The notes: a model not told the origin generated them from the sequence alone. A stretch of DNA of 64,000 nucleotides from Echinarachnius parma (GCA_037951105.1 JBAMJV010005521.1:34940-98939), one strand, 5' to 3'. Positions 23,034 to 35,682 are shown, numbered from the stretch's first letter. A program made the numbers and translations.

Positions 23034-25380
23034 AAAAAACAACTCACAATTTGTTACCGTTTGAATTTCATATGTATTATGTAGCTGGAAAGGAAACTAC
23101 AAAATAGTTTAGTGAGTGTCGTCTTTACATTTGATTGCATCTAGTTTTGAATATACTATACTGGGTGTTATATGAAACAATATCGCATGAATTTTATTCA
23201 TGTACTTTAAATATTTCACGTAAAAGTCACTTTTGTACATGTTTCGGCACAATGTCAGGATATGGGGATATGGGGTTGAATATTTAATTTTCCCCTGTCC
23301 GCTCTTGCCCGCTAGATGGTGATACACTCGAAATATCCATTTAGATTAGTGGTCCACTTACGAGAGCGATCCAATTATGGAAAATAAATGGAAAAGGGAA
23401 AATGAAATATTCACCGCAGTGTAAACTGTACTAGGTATGGGAGATTTAGAGATCAACGGTTGTAAGAAGGAATTATCTTCTGATCTCTAACCAACACAAC
23501 TTGCATGTTATAGGTTATACATGAAAGGCAATTTCATTTTTACAACAGAATTATAATGTTGTATAATATGCTTTTATGACGGTCATTCGAAGTCATTCGA
23601 AATCAATCTTATTGAACTTGTAATGAGAAGAGCGCCAGCTATTGGCAAAAGTGAGAGGATAAATATGGCGATCTGCGTATCAGTCGACTTCCAGGAGTTC
23701 GAGAGAATAAAGACAATGTAAGTCACTAATTCCAGACTTGAAGAGTCATTTGTTGTCATGTGACTACAACACGCTTAACAGTAATATCATGTTTTATGTT
23801 ATGATTAGTTATGTTTAACATTTACATTACATTCGTTTGTGGTCAACATTTTAATGAAAAAAAAAAGTATGTTATCCAATTAATTTGTATTCAAAAATAT
23901 GAAATAAAACTTAGTACAAATACGAGATGTCAATTTATGTACAACTCACTATACTAACAAATTAATTAGTTAATGTAAACGGTTCTAGGACTACTACCCA
24001 CTGGACAACCACCCCACGGACGATTACCCCCCGGAAAACTACCCCCCTAGGACAATTACCCCCGGACAACTACCACCCGGACAATTACCCCCTAGGACAA
24101 TTACCCCCCAAGACAACTACCCCCCAAGACAATTACCCCCCAAGACAACTACCCCCCAAGACAATTCCCCCCAAGACAATATCCCCCCAAGACAACTACC
24201 CCCCAAGACAATTACCCCCCAAGACAACTACCCCCCTCCCCCCCCCCCCAAGACAATAACCCCCAAGACAACTACCCCCCAAGACAATTACCCCCAAGAC
24301 AACTACCCCCCCCCCCCCCCAAGACAACTACCCCCCGGATAATTACCCCCCGGACGATTACCCAGACAATTACCCCCCCGGACAACTACCCCCGGGATTA
24401 TTACCCCCCAAGACAACTACCCCCCGGACAACTACCCCCCGGAATTCCCCCCCCCCCCCGGATGATTACCCCCCAGACAATTACCCCCCGGACAACAACC
24501 CCCCGGACAACTACCCCCCGGATAATTACCCCCCGGACAATTACCCCCTGGATAATAAAACTCCAAGACAATTACCCTCAAGACAATTTGCCCGAGACAT
24601 CTTCCCTTGAGACCATTGGTGTAGCGAGGGTCAACGGATGGGGTGGGGGGGGGGGGGGGGGCACAACTGGTAGTGGAGCGATTTGGTGCATATCCTAGTA
24701 TACAGTTGTTAACTGGTGGTGGAGGTAAAAGCACGGAATGTTCCACTCCCGAGGGATTTTAAATGCTATTGAGGGAAGAGTAAATAAGTCCCGAAACGTA
24801 TAGTCGATGGATTATTTTCTTCACGAAATAGCATTTTATATTCCCGAGGGGAACATTCCATGATTTTCCCGACAGCAAAGTTAACAATTGTTTTATCATC
24901 TGATTGCCATGTAACAGTGCCATGTAATATCCAAAAATATTACATGGCAGCCCATTTACTGTATTTGCTAAGTCAGGTGATAAATAGTTATATTATATGA
25001 TACGTAGTTCAAGCTATGGAATCAAAAATACAGAATGTATGCATATTAAAAAGGATATTAAAAAAGAGTGACTATCACCTCCACTTTCAAATGTATTGGG
25101 GGCGGGAGGGCATGCACCCTCCCCGTCCCCCGGGTGCATTCATTGTGTGCATTCAATTTTGATACCGCGTATTTAGCAGTTTAAAATCGTTTTTAGGATT
25201 ATAAATCATATATTGATTATTCAGAAACATTTTGTTTGCATTCGATTTAAAACGTATTTCTATTTCGAGTAAATTCGTGATTACGTAAAACCGCACTTCG
25301 GGGAATCCGTTGGCGCAATTGAATGCTTGTATGTACTTGTATAATGTCAATCAGGAGAGAAATATAAAACTCACGTCTAC
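23034..25380. repeat. 2.36-kb tandem duplication, copy 2
   Basis: Near-identical to 20670-23033, 2347 bp long. The high identity, including the array order, indicates a recent duplication. Confidence 0.92.
23980..24555 (+). repeat. 15-bp array family 2, copy 2
   Basis: Duplicate of the array at 21619-22204, differing mainly in the lengths of C runs. Confidence 0.88.
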
Positions 25381-25719
25381 TTTATTCCGAGTATAACTTG
25401 CAACTGAGCTTTATTGAATAAAAACATACATTATGCCAGATGGCGGATAAATATAACTAATTCCTGGTAATCGCACGAACCCGCGGTATGCGTGTTGCGG
25501 TTACCGTTAATTAGGTCGTGGGAAACTCGGAATCGAACATGATAATATCAATTTGATTTTGCAAACACAATAAATACAAATAGCGTGTTTTTTTTTAATT
25601 GAATGCTAAAAGTGGTAAATCACTTGATCGAAGAGCTAAATCGTATGAACATAATGCAATTTTGAACCAAAGTTACAAGCCTTGAGCTAAATTTCGTGAA
25701 ATTGAATGACACGCTTATT

Positions 25720-26385
25720 GAAACGAATGAAAAGCTTACGAAATCACAAATGCACCGGTTGCCGCACAATGTTTTTACCTACATTTCGGATTGCGATATC
25801 GAACGATGTCCCCCTCCCCATATTCAGAAAGGTCCACTTTTTATCGTTCTCAGTCTCGGGCAGCGATCGGCCCATTTGACGACCCCAACTCCCTGCTTAC
25901 AAAACTAAAACAGTGGTCTAAATCAGCGACGGGGGTAATATTCCGGGGGGTAGTTGTCCGGGGGGTAGTTGTCCGGGGGGTAATTGTCTGGGGGGTAATC
26001 ATCCGGGGGGTAATATTCAGGGGGGTAGTTGTCCGGGGGGTAGTTGTCTTGGGGGTAATAAGCCGGGGGGTAGTTGTCCGGGGGTAGTTGTACGGGGGTA
26101 GTTGTCCGGGGGGTAATAATCCGGGGGTAGTTATCCGGGGGGTAGTTGTCTTGGGGGGTAGTTGTCTTGGGTGGTAATTGTCTTGGGGGTAATTGTCGTG
26201 GGGGGTAGTTGTCTTGGGGGTAATTGTCTTGGGGGTAGTTGTCTTGGGGGTAATTGTTTTAGGGGGTAATTGTCCTAGGGGGGTAATTGTCCGGGTGGTA
26301 GTTGTCCGGGGGGTAATTGTCCTAGGGGGGTAGTTGTCCGGTGGGTAATCGTCCGGGGGGTGGTTGTCCAGGGGGTTAGGTACAA
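25720..26385 (-). mobile_element. 15-bp array family 2, inverted copy with unique flank
   Basis: The array at 25931-26380 is in the opposite orientation. Its inner flank (25740-25930, including AAACTAAAACAGTGGTCTAA) is the reverse complement of 63729-63985. Array plus flank thus behaves as one mobile unit. Paired with the array at 23980 it could form a foldback of about 2.4 kb, but I see no target duplication. Confidence 0.7.
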
Positions 26386-26584
26386 AGTAAGTAACTGTAT
26401 CAATCAGTGAAATCATATTATAAAAGCACATTATCATTAAAGAGTTATTAAACTGCATTAACCTATAAGAATCAAACAATGACTTATAAGGATCTGGCAT
26501 GTGGAGAACGTGACAAATGGTTTGTTAAATGTTTGTGATTTGATATGTCCTCAAGGTATTGTTTGAACATTTAACCTGAAATGG

Positions 26585-26910
26585 ATGCTATAATTATAAT
26601 AATATATTACATTTATATAGCGCTTAATTATAATGTTTCTAAGCGCATTAGTATTACCCTTGGTCATCAGGTACAGGTCAAACCCGTACAATTTTCTTGC
26701 GCACCGTTTCAATTCCCTGGGGGCATACTATCCCAGCTGCCTAACGGGCGCTGAAGGCTAACTAACACCCGACCAAGTACCCATTTATACTCCTGGGTAG
26801 AGTGCAGCAATGTGGACTAATTGTCTTGCTGAAGGACAAACGGAGTGTGCTGGGTTCGAACTCGGGATCTCGAGATCGGAAAGCGCGGGCTCTACCGATC
26901 TTGCCACACC
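26585..26910 (+). repeat. SINE/LINE-tail repeat
   Basis: ATTTATATAGCGCTTAAT, then TCTAAGCGCATTA, then a body with GGGTTCGAACTCGGGATC (B-box-like) and an ending CTCTACCGATCTTGCCAC. The first motif is shared with the 3' ends of CR1/L2-like LINEs, as at 60011-60080 here. No coding potential. Confidence 0.55.
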
Positions 26911-26929
26911 ATTAAATTATGTTATTGTT

Positions 26930-27071
26930 CTAACTGTTATTATTATGATTATTCATATTGTCCAGGAGCATGCACTCACCCAGAACTCCCAAGTTTAAAC
27001 CGTTCAGAGGACCCACCCCGATGAGTTCTTCACCAATACACACAGAGAGGCCTTTGTTGGCATTATTATTA

Positions 27072-27109
<38 letters not shown>

Positions 27110-27250
27110 TTTACTGTTATTGTTATAACTGTAATTATTATGATTGTTCATATTGTCCAGGAACATGCACGCACCCAGAACTCCCAAGTTTAAGCCATTC
27201 AGAGGAGCCACGCCTAGGAGTTCTTCACCAATACACACAGAGAGACCGTT
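26930..27250. repeat. duplicated 100-bp motif around a (TTA)n tract
   Basis: TGTCCAGGAGCATGCACTCA through ACACACAGAGAGGCC (about 26957-27055) recurs at about 27155-27245, separated by (TTA)n. On the minus strand it stays open with a conserved GLNLGVLGE segment before a donor-like GTGAGT. Coding status unproven. Confidence 0.55.
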
Positions 27251-27299
27251 ATCAAGGTAATAGCAAGCATTTCCTAATTGATATTGTAATTATTTCTGT

Positions 27300-27394
27300 C
27301 ATTACTTCTTCTTCCCACTAAAATAAATTGCTGCAGAAGAAGAATTATCATTATTATTATTAGTAGTAGTAGTAGCAGCAGTAGTAGTAGTAGC

Positions 27395-27466
<72 letters not shown>

Positions 27467-27468
27467 TG

Positions 27469-27537
<69 letters not shown>

Positions 27538-27660
27538 CTAGTACTTCTTCTTCCCACTATAATAAATTGCTGCAGAAGAAGAATTATCATTATTATTATT
27601 AGTAGTAGTAGTAGCAGAAGTAATAATAGTAGTAGCAGATTGAAGTAGTAGTATGTATAA
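27300..27660. repeat. (TAG)n microsatellite between repeated CTTCTTC...GAAGAAG hairpins
   Basis: A long (TAG)n/(CTA)n tract at 27359-27540 is bracketed by CTTCTTCCCACTAWAATAAA segments at 27307 and 27545; a diverged copy is at 28206. Long valine or tyrosine frames here are simple-sequence artefacts. Confidence 0.85.
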
Positions 27661-27699
27661 TTGTGATTATTATTATTATTAACATTATAACCAATTGGG

Positions 27700-28945
27700 T
27701 TAATGATTTCATATAGGGGAGTCTGTATAGAAGCCCCAATGTTAGTCTAGCGTAATTAATATAATATAAGTAGTATTACTACTATCATCCTAATTATCAG
27801 CATCAGCATGTTATATTACTACTGTTGTTACTATCATTATTTATTTTCCCTTCTAGGGGTAGTCCATAGAGGAGCCCAAACATGAGCCATGTAAGGGATG
27901 CCGTCAGCACCTCTTCCCTTGCCTGGAACCCAAGGAGCATTCTAAAGCCCGGCGTAGACAGACCGACTCGACCCGATCATACTGTTGCTCAGTCGGAGCC
28001 GAGTCAACATGTCGAATCGGCCTCGAATGACCTCCAACTGGCCATTGACTGGCAAAACCGGAGTCCTGAGGCAACGCATTCTGAGTTTATAAGGCTGATA
28101 AACACTCGGATCGGGTCGGGTCGGCTCTGCCTGCGCCGGCCTTAAGACATTCCCCATATATTGAATTATCATTGTTGTTATTGCTACTATCCTTTATTTC
28201 ATTATTTCTTCTTCCCACAATAAAGAATTGTTACAGAAGAAGCATTATCATTATCACTAGTAGCAGAAGTTGAAGTTCTGATTTTTATTGTTAATATTAT
28301 AACTATGTCGTTGGTTTATGATTTTATTTAGGGGGAGTCCCAACGTAAGCCTGGTAAGGGATCTGGCCAACGCCCCTTCCCTTGCCAGGACCCCAAGGAA
28401 CGTCCTACGTCGGTCCCCAAGACGCACCCTCATAGGACCCCACGAGGCACCCCTAATAAACTGGACTTCAGTGACGTCATCATTATGATGTTTTTTATTT
28501 GTAATTATTTATATTACTGTCATTATTTATTATTATTATTATTATTATTGTTCATACTATTATTTCTAGGGGGAGTCCATACAGAAGCCCCAACGTTAGC
28601 CTGGTAAGGGATCCAGCCAACGCCCCGTCCCTAGCCCCTACCCCAAGGAGCGTTCTACGCCAGTCCCCATAGGACCCCACCAGGCACCTCTAATAAACTG
28701 AAGTCATCATTATGATGTTGTTTGTTTGTAAATATTTGTATTTCTGTAATTATTTGTGATTAATTTTTTCTATTATTATTTTTAGGGGGAGTCCCTACAG
28801 GAGCCCCAACGTTAGCCTTGTAAGGGATCCAGCCAACGTCCCTTCCCTTGCCCCTACCCCAAGGAGCGTTCTCCGCTGGTCCCCAAGACGCACCCCTCAG
28901 AGGACCACACGAGGCACACCTAATAAACTGGACTTCAGTTTTCCT
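27700..28945 (+). repeat. diverged tandem repeat, period about 220-240 bp in its right half
   Basis: Four fuller copies start near 27853, 28328, 28566 and 28784, and a partial one near 27715. Each begins TAGGGGGAGTCC, continues with GCCCCAACGTTAGCCTGGTA and a GC-rich body, and the later ones end in TAATAAACTGGACTTCAG. The start looks like a splice acceptor after a T-rich tract and the GGTAAGG looks like a donor. Confidence 0.65.
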
Positions 28946-29002
28946 CGGTAGGGCTAGATAAGTCACAAAACATGATGTGTTCGCGTCCCTTTTTAAAATT
29001 GA

Positions 29003-29672
29003 AAATGTGCAAAGAAAAATAAACTTTGCCGGGAATCAAACCCGAGACATCGAGATTGCTAGACCGGTACTCAACCCATCGAGCCACGAAGACTCTTGAA
29101 TGGGGGACATTCCCATGAAACCCTTTTCAATTCTCGATTTGTGAGAAGCTATATAAACCAGGCACTAACTAAATGAAATCAACTTTTCTAGAGAAAGTGT
29201 GCGGGATCACACAAACCATTTCCCTAGAATGGAGAAGGACCAATGTCTAGATGCCTAAGCAGAGGGAAATGCATTAAAGGGATTTAGTTGTAGTTACTTG
29301 GTTGACTTTTAAACAAAAATGGGCCACCCTATCAATAAATGTGCAAAGAAAAATAAACTTTGCCGGGAATCAAACCCGAGACATCGAGATTGCTAGACCG
29401 GTACTCAACCCATCGAGCCACGAAGACTCTTGAATGGGGGACATTCCCATGAAACCCTTTTCAATTCTCGATTTGTGAGAAGCTATATAAACCAGGCACT
29501 AACTAAATGAAATCAACTTTTCTAGAGAAAGTGTGCGGGATCACACAAACCATTTCCCTAGAATGGAGAAGGACCAATGTCTAGATGCCTAAGCAGAGGG
29601 AAATGCATTAAAGGGATTTAGTTGTAGTTACTTGGTTGACTTTTAAACAAAAATGGGCCACCCTATCAATAA
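29003..29672 (-). repeat. tandem pair of a 334-bp tRNA-derived SINE-like unit
   Basis: Two adjacent, almost identical units (start to start 334 bp). On the minus strand each carries TGGCTCGATGGGTTGAGTA (A-box-like) and GGGTTTGATTCCC (B-box-like), typical of a tRNA-derived head. Orientation is minus. No protein is encoded. Confidence 0.75.
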
Positions 29673-29819
29673 TGTTTCAAAAACAATTGAAAACATAAGG
29701 GAAAGATCCTATATGAAATTAAGAAATATATAATGTGGCCCCAATCAGTCTCACCATGTTAAACCACTGTCTATTCTATTTATATGTTACTGTTCCCCTT
29801 TTTTCTCTGATTTGTCTTG

Positions 29820-30076
29820 CAGGCCCGGCCCGTAGCCAGGGGTGCGTCGGGTGTGTACGCCCCCCCCCTCCCCCCCTCCCCTCCCCCCCCCCCCCCAATT
29901 CAGAAAGATCTACTTTTTACTGGTCTCGAGTCCACTTTGTATTGGTCTCGACCATCTTAACCGGCTTACACGACTCTCAGCCTGTGATCTCGGCCTCAAA
30001 AAATTTGGCAAGTGGTCTCGGTCCCGTTTTTGCAAACTTCGTCCCTCCCCATGAAAAATCCTGGCTACGTGCCTGT
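29820..30076. mobile_element. short TIR element (MITE)
   Basis: CCCGTAGCCAGG near the left end pairs with CCTGGCTACGTGCCTG at the right end. It contains the ACGCCCCCCC...AAGATCTACTTTTT segment that also appears, diverged, near 25810 and 63835. No transposase. Confidence 0.55.
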
Positions 30077-30590
30077 CTTGTATCTTTTTGTTTTTATTTT
30101 CCGCTTTGAGAGTTAATATAATGTTTAATTTTCCATAATTTTTTACAGGAATTTGATCAGCTTGCGGACAACAGCGACTGAGATAAACTTTTGAGTTAGG
30201 ACAAGAAAGAGAGGTATTGTTGGATGTTATCGCAATTTCAAGACAAAAATGACTGAGAAGTAGATTTTGAGTTACGGTGACTTATTTAAAATCAATACAA
30301 CTACAGTATCTGTGAATAAAAGCTTCTAAAACGTTCTGGTGAGAGATTTGTGAACTGATATCGCATTTGGCGCAAAAACAGGCAATCAAGATCAAAATTA
30401 TTGCTTGTCTTAAGAATATGAGGTATTGTTGCAGCTAATCTAACAAGATACAACACCTGCAAGACAAAAACAATGCAATTATGTGACTTTAAGTAAATTT
30501 CAAGTTTGATTTGAAAAATGTAATGTAGTAATGATTTTGCTGCAAAAGTGTATTTTCAACCTCAACAGCCTACTGTGTATGAAATAAAAC

Positions 30591-31016
30591 GTGACCTTAC
30601 ACCACAAGATGACCGTCATGTCGCCGTGCTAGTTTGTCTGTTATTACTAGTCAAATTTTGTTTAAAATATGAAATTCAGGTTTTTGGCATTTTATGAATG
30701 AGAGTATCTTAATCTACCTTTTGTGAAATTTTGAGAGCTAGAAAACATGTTTAAATATGATTTTAAATCAAATGAAACGATGCTTGAATGGACACCGATC
30801 TTTGAAGTGGACCGTTTTCTCTCTAATTTTAAGACTTTTAAGATTCAGCCATGTTCCAAATCTTGGGCGCTCATTTTGAGATGGTTTCCTACATGTAAGT
30901 CCATTTATGACAAATTATACATCATTTTGAAGGTAATGACTGCTACTTTAATGTCATGTAAAAGTAAGCACAATCATTTTTCCAGACTTATTGGTCGTTT
31001 TGAGGTGTAAGGTCAC
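30591..31016. mobile_element. 426-bp MITE with 13-bp TIR
   Basis: GTGACCTTACACC at 30591 has a perfect reverse copy at 31004-31016, and similarity continues inward (ACAAGATGACCG against TCAAAACGACC). An 87-codon frame inside has no recognisable motif and is probably chance. Target duplication not clear. Confidence 0.7.
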
Positions 31017-31474
31017 AAATATGCTGTGTGAAACAGAAGATAACGTACTGTTGTTACTAATTAAACAGGTTGAAGTACTTGACAATAGAATGTAACTCTA
31101 TGTGAATTAGAGTAAATTTTTAGTTTGGATAAGTACATGTGAATGGATTATAGTTTTTACCGAGAAAAAAGGCTTGTCATCAACAACCGAGAAGGACAAA
31201 GCTGTATTGTTTACAGAAAATGAGGTATTGTTGCTTTTTTTGTTGTAGAAAATGAGGTATTGCAAGTTATCTAACAAGATGTAGCAACTTCAAGACATAA
31301 ACAGAACAACTATATGTGACCAAAGAACAGATTTGTAGTTATTGAGAATTGTAATGTAGTTCTGTATTTGCTGAAAATATAGGACGCATATTCAGCATCC
31401 TAGTACAAATTGTTTTGAGGAATTGAGGTATAGTTGGTGCTTGAAATTAGCACAGGCCGTCTGGACTGGGGGCG

Positions 31475-32288
31475 AATTTTTTTTTCCCAAACAGGTTTGC
31501 TATGGCACTAACACATCAGATATGGCCGTTTAATTCTCGCTACCCCAAATAGCGATTATCTCAAAATCCGATCGAAAACACGCATGGAATTGTGTGATAG
31601 ACTACTGCGTGGATGCGTTGTGTGCATGTGTGCGGCGCGCGGGAGGCGTTTATTTTTTCCGTAACCGGCCCGGGATCTGTATACATGTACTGCATACAAA
31701 CGCATTTGAGACGTGTGGTCGATAGCTTTTAATTAATGCATTATATTTTGTGTGAGTTACGCTGATTGCATCCATTTCGAGTGTGTGCGAATGATGCACA
31801 CGCGCGCCGTGCCGGAACCGGAAGTGGGAGTGACGACCCGCAAAGTGGAAAAAAGTCTCGTCTCGCGAATTTCGAGATCTTCGGACCTATTTAAGATAGC
31901 GAGAATTGGAATCGGGCGACTTGAATGGAGACCAAAGTGCGCGCGTTCAATTTAGGTTATAAATTGACTTATAGCCACTAAATCTGACATAAAGCCACTA
32001 AATCTGACCTATAGCCACTAACATTAGGGTTAGGGTAAGGGTTACTGTTAGGGAATATATACCCCTAAAAACCAATACCAACCAAGCGAACTTGAGATAG
32101 CTCAGTCAGTAAAGAGCTAGACTGATATGCTAGAGATCCCTGGTTCGAATCCTACCTTGGTTCAATGTTTTTTGTATTTGCTATTTCAATGTTCGAGTTT
32201 ATAAAAGTCGGAAATGTCCGGTATGCGTGGTCTCTGACCAAGTTGCTAATTCTTAAGGATTTGCAAACCTGTTTGGGAAAAAAAAATT
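31475..32288. mobile_element. 814-bp element with a perfect 26-bp TIR
   Basis: AATTTTTTTTTCCCAAACAG plus GTTTGC at 31475-31500 is exactly mirrored at 32263-32288. It interrupts the third flank copy. It contains a tRNA-like stretch at 32093-32165 and GC-rich DNA, but no transposase. The target duplication cannot be resolved because AATT is itself palindromic. Confidence 0.82.
32093..32165 (+). repeat. tRNA-like sequence (probably SINE head, not a tRNA gene)
   Basis: TAGCTCAGTCAGTAAAGAGC is A-box-like and GGTTCGAATCC is a good B box at a tRNA-like spacing. The acceptor and T stems do not pair properly, so a functional tRNA is unlikely. Confidence 0.5.
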
Positions 32289-33769
32289 GCTGCCTGCATG
32301 GGGCCACTAAAAGTTAACTTTGGGCCACCAAATATGTTTATGTTTATTTCCACTGGCCTGAGAGGGCAACTATATATAGCAGAATTTCTTATGTGCCCAG
32401 GCCACACAGCGAGATCTATTAAATGTTTAAGACTCTAATCATAACCAATTTCATTGTAAGATTCTTGAGAACAATATGTGAGAATTACATGGAACAAAGA
32501 AAAGCTTACCTAGTGAAATAGAGAAAATCATCGTCTGATTTGATCCTAATCAATTGGGTGAAGTATCCATGAATTATGTACTACGTGTGTAAAAATACAC
32601 GGGTGCGAATATCTCAAACGGATCATTCATTACTGCGACAAAAGTATGGCAGACCATCAGTATTCGGTGATAAAATATGAACTCAATATTCGTTTTTTTC
32701 ACTAGGTAAACAGTGTTCGTTTTCTTTCAAACTTTCACAAATCTTTCAATTGTACTTTACAATGATATTGATATAGAATTGAAGTCTCAAATGTCATTTT
32801 GTGCAATATCTGACACTTTACAGGTATGACTTTAACTGTTTTAGACTCTAATCATAACCAATTTCATTGTAAGATTCTTGAGAACAATATTTGAGAATTA
32901 CATGGAGCAAAGAAAAGCTTACCTAGTGAAATAGAGAAAATCATTGTCTGATTTGATCCTAATGAATTGGGTGAAGTATCCAAATTTGGATACTATGGAT
33001 AATTGAGTATCCAAATTAGATACTCTTGGCTACGGTCGGAAACCGTCTATAGATGCTCTCAAATGTAATCTTAGATATATCCAAGTGAGTTTGGTTGAAT
33101 TGGATCACTGTAATTGGTATCTAGTAATTTGCAACTATACATAAATCAAGCACGTTGTAGCAAATTCCAGACAAAACCAGTGAAATACTAAAGATAGATC
33201 AGCAAACGTGTATATGTACGTTTTTTATTAAGCTCATATTCTGTACAATATTGCTATTCCTGTCACATAGACTACATGTTTATTCACACTCATTATAAGC
33301 TAAATATTTCATCCCGGTAGAAATGGTATCAAAACCATTATGCATAGTAAGCAGATTTGTAAACAGTTTGAGATAATCAAATTATGTAATATATATGTAC
33401 ATTTAGACTCCGATGATTTTTTTGTTATTATCGAATAATACAATTAACATTCAAATATCTTTTTAAAAGAAAATGAAACTCAAGCTCAATGTTGCTTACA
33501 TAGACCTTACCAGATTATGAGGAATAATCTCTGAAAGTTAGAATATAATTGGGCAAGAAACAAGACAATTTTGCTACGAATTGCCTCACATTATATATAA
33601 GTTGATTACAAGTACAAAGTAAACTTGCATGAAAAGTTGTGCACTATCAACTTCCATGCTAAGAATTACTAATAATATGAGTTATTGCAAACATTGCGTG
33701 CATGTATAGAGAACCTTTGACATGTAAAAACCTGTTTATATCTTTAACCCCTTGAATCTGGAAATACTT

Positions 33770-33973
33770 TGGATGGGGTCCATGGGGATTGCATGTTATA
33801 GCAACATACTCTGGCTTAGGTCTATGGAGAATACATGTTATAGCAACACACTCTGGCTTTGGCCTATGGAGATTGCATGTTATAGCAACATACTCTGGCT
33901 TAGGTCTATGGAGAATACATGTTATAGCAACACACTCTGGCTTTGGCCTATGGAGATTGCATGTTATAGCAAC
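33770..33973. repeat. 42-bp minisatellite
   Basis: Four and a half copies of CATGTTATAGCAACAYACTC plus a GGCTTWGGYCTATGGAGA half. Copies alternate between two variants, so the higher-order unit is 84 bp. Open frames follow from 42 being divisible by three. Confidence 0.85.
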
Positions 33974-34239
33974 ATCCAATCAGTCCTGATCGGGTTAAAG
34001 ATGAAAAGTAAAACTTATGATTTATTTCCTTTATCTGTCAATTCATTTTAATGGCAGATTGTATAAAATGAAGCATGTATTATACATTTATATATATATA
34101 TATATTGTTTTTTATATATTGTTTTTTATATTTCTGTACACACGAACTATCAACGATTCATTAAAAGTTGTAAAAAATTCATTTTTTGTATATTTGCCTT
34201 CTTTTTCCTTTTTTTCTACTCTCCGCTGGTCTACACCTT

Positions 34240-35590
34240 CATAATAATGATAAGGAATTTATAACGCGCATTATTATGTCTCTATGCGCTGTAATAAATT
34301 GAAATACATGTAGAAGAAAGAAAGGCTCAGCATACTATACTGCGAATTAATTACTATATATCAGGTACAACTAAAATGTGCTTTCCCAGAAGAGTGAATA
34401 TGTACATAAAATAGATTTAAAGAAAAATCAAGTACAGCATGTTCTGTGACTAATCTAGCCCTACCGGGGACAGGTGCCTGATCTCATTGCCCTGTTTACC
34501 CGGCAGAAGTTACCCAAAGGCAAGTCTAAACAAGCATATCATCCACAACGGCTCTAATAAGACCTATAGGCCTAATCATAATCCTAGCAGCCATGCAGCA
34601 CTTCACCTCATATACCCAGAGTTCACACTCCCAAAATAACACATTTACTTTAATCATAAATAGTTATTATACTACATGTAATATATTCTTAATTACAAAC
34701 ATTAAATATCAAGGATAGTAACAATGGAACAAGTGAGTTTTCAAGCTTGTCAGAAATTGTAACAATGACCCAGATTGTTTAATGTGACTTGGTGTTCTGT
34801 TCCACAATTCTGCACTTGCCGCTTGAAATGATCGAGCACAATATGATTAAGTGAATGTTTTAGGAACAATTAATTATCCTGAGAACGCAAAGTTCTGCCT
34901 GGTTTATATTCTACAATAATTTCCATCAAATACGGAGACACCTATACGTACAGTAAGTACAAGAATTTTAAAACTCAATACGAGCCTTGACAGGTAACTA
35001 ATGTAATCTTTTTAAAATAGGAGTAATATGCTCATTTACTCAAGACCTAGATACTAGCCGAACTGCAGAGTTTTGTATCTTTTGAAGGCGATTCAACTGA
35101 GTATCGGGTAAATTATAAAAAAAGACTATTACAATAATCAAGATTACATGAAATAAAAGCATGTACAAGTTTAACAGTCATATTTTCATTTAAATATTGT
35201 CTAATTTCACCAATTCTATACAATGATAATGAGGCACATTGACCGACTTTATTAATATGATTAACCATTAACATATTCTTATCAAACATAACCCCAATAT
35301 TACGAATGCAATCTACCTTATTCAACGTTTTATCATTGAACGCTACATCAAGGGATGCAGTGTGTCTATAACGGGAGGATACATGGATTACTTCAGTCTT
35401 TCTTTCATTTAAACAACATATTTAATGAAGACCAATCTTGAATATATTTTAAACATTGCTCAATAATTAAAATGGCAGATGTTGCCTCTAAAGACTTAAA
35501 AACAACATAAATTTGAGTATCATCTGCATATATCGTACGAGATACCCCATGGATAGAAATAATATCCTCTAATAGTGAAACATAAAGCGA
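34240..35590 (-). pseudogene. decayed CR1/L2-like LINE fragment
   Basis: Broken minus-strand reading: near 35535 YADDTQIYVVFK (RT catalytic block), then NIGVMFDKN, LVHAFISCNLDYCNSL (35113-35325) and a continuation near 35060-35110. The 3' end near 34245-34300 has the ATAACGCGC/TATGCGCT tail seen in such LINEs. It resembles the LINE at 60011-62811 but is older. No intact frame. Confidence 0.75.
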
Positions 35591-35682
35591 AAATTTTAAC
35601 TCTGATCTGTGTCATGAACATAAACACATGTAGATGATAACTCATTATCTTTACCTAGAACTTTAAAGTGTAAAGTTTTATT

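Larger units (their letters stand above)
31380..33600 (-). repeat. third copy of the ankyrin-gene 5' flank (no gene attached)
   Basis: 31385-31460 matches 13120-13185 and 52935-53005; 32290-32360 matches 13188-13260; 33113-33310 matches 13375-13580 and 53180-53290. No ankyrin exon lies on its gene-facing side, so it is an orphan fragment of the duplicated unit. It also holds an internal duplication (32425-32550 and 32840-32965). Confidence 0.8.

Noticed and set aside
27360-27600. Poly-valine and poly-tyrosine/threonine frames
   Set aside because: Pure (TAG)n/(CTA)n simple sequence.
28760-28966. Minus-strand 68-codon frame
   Set aside because: Antisense to one unit of the tandem repeat; not open in the other units.
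30747-31010. 87-residue protein gene
   Set aside because: Lies wholly within a TIR-bounded MITE and has no recognisable motif or splice support.
32020-32050. TTAGGGTTAGGG-like stretch resembling a telomere
   Set aside because: Only about two units, imperfect, and inside a TIR element.
32093-32165. Functional tRNA gene
   Set aside because: A and B boxes are present, but acceptor and T stems do not form; better explained as a SINE head.
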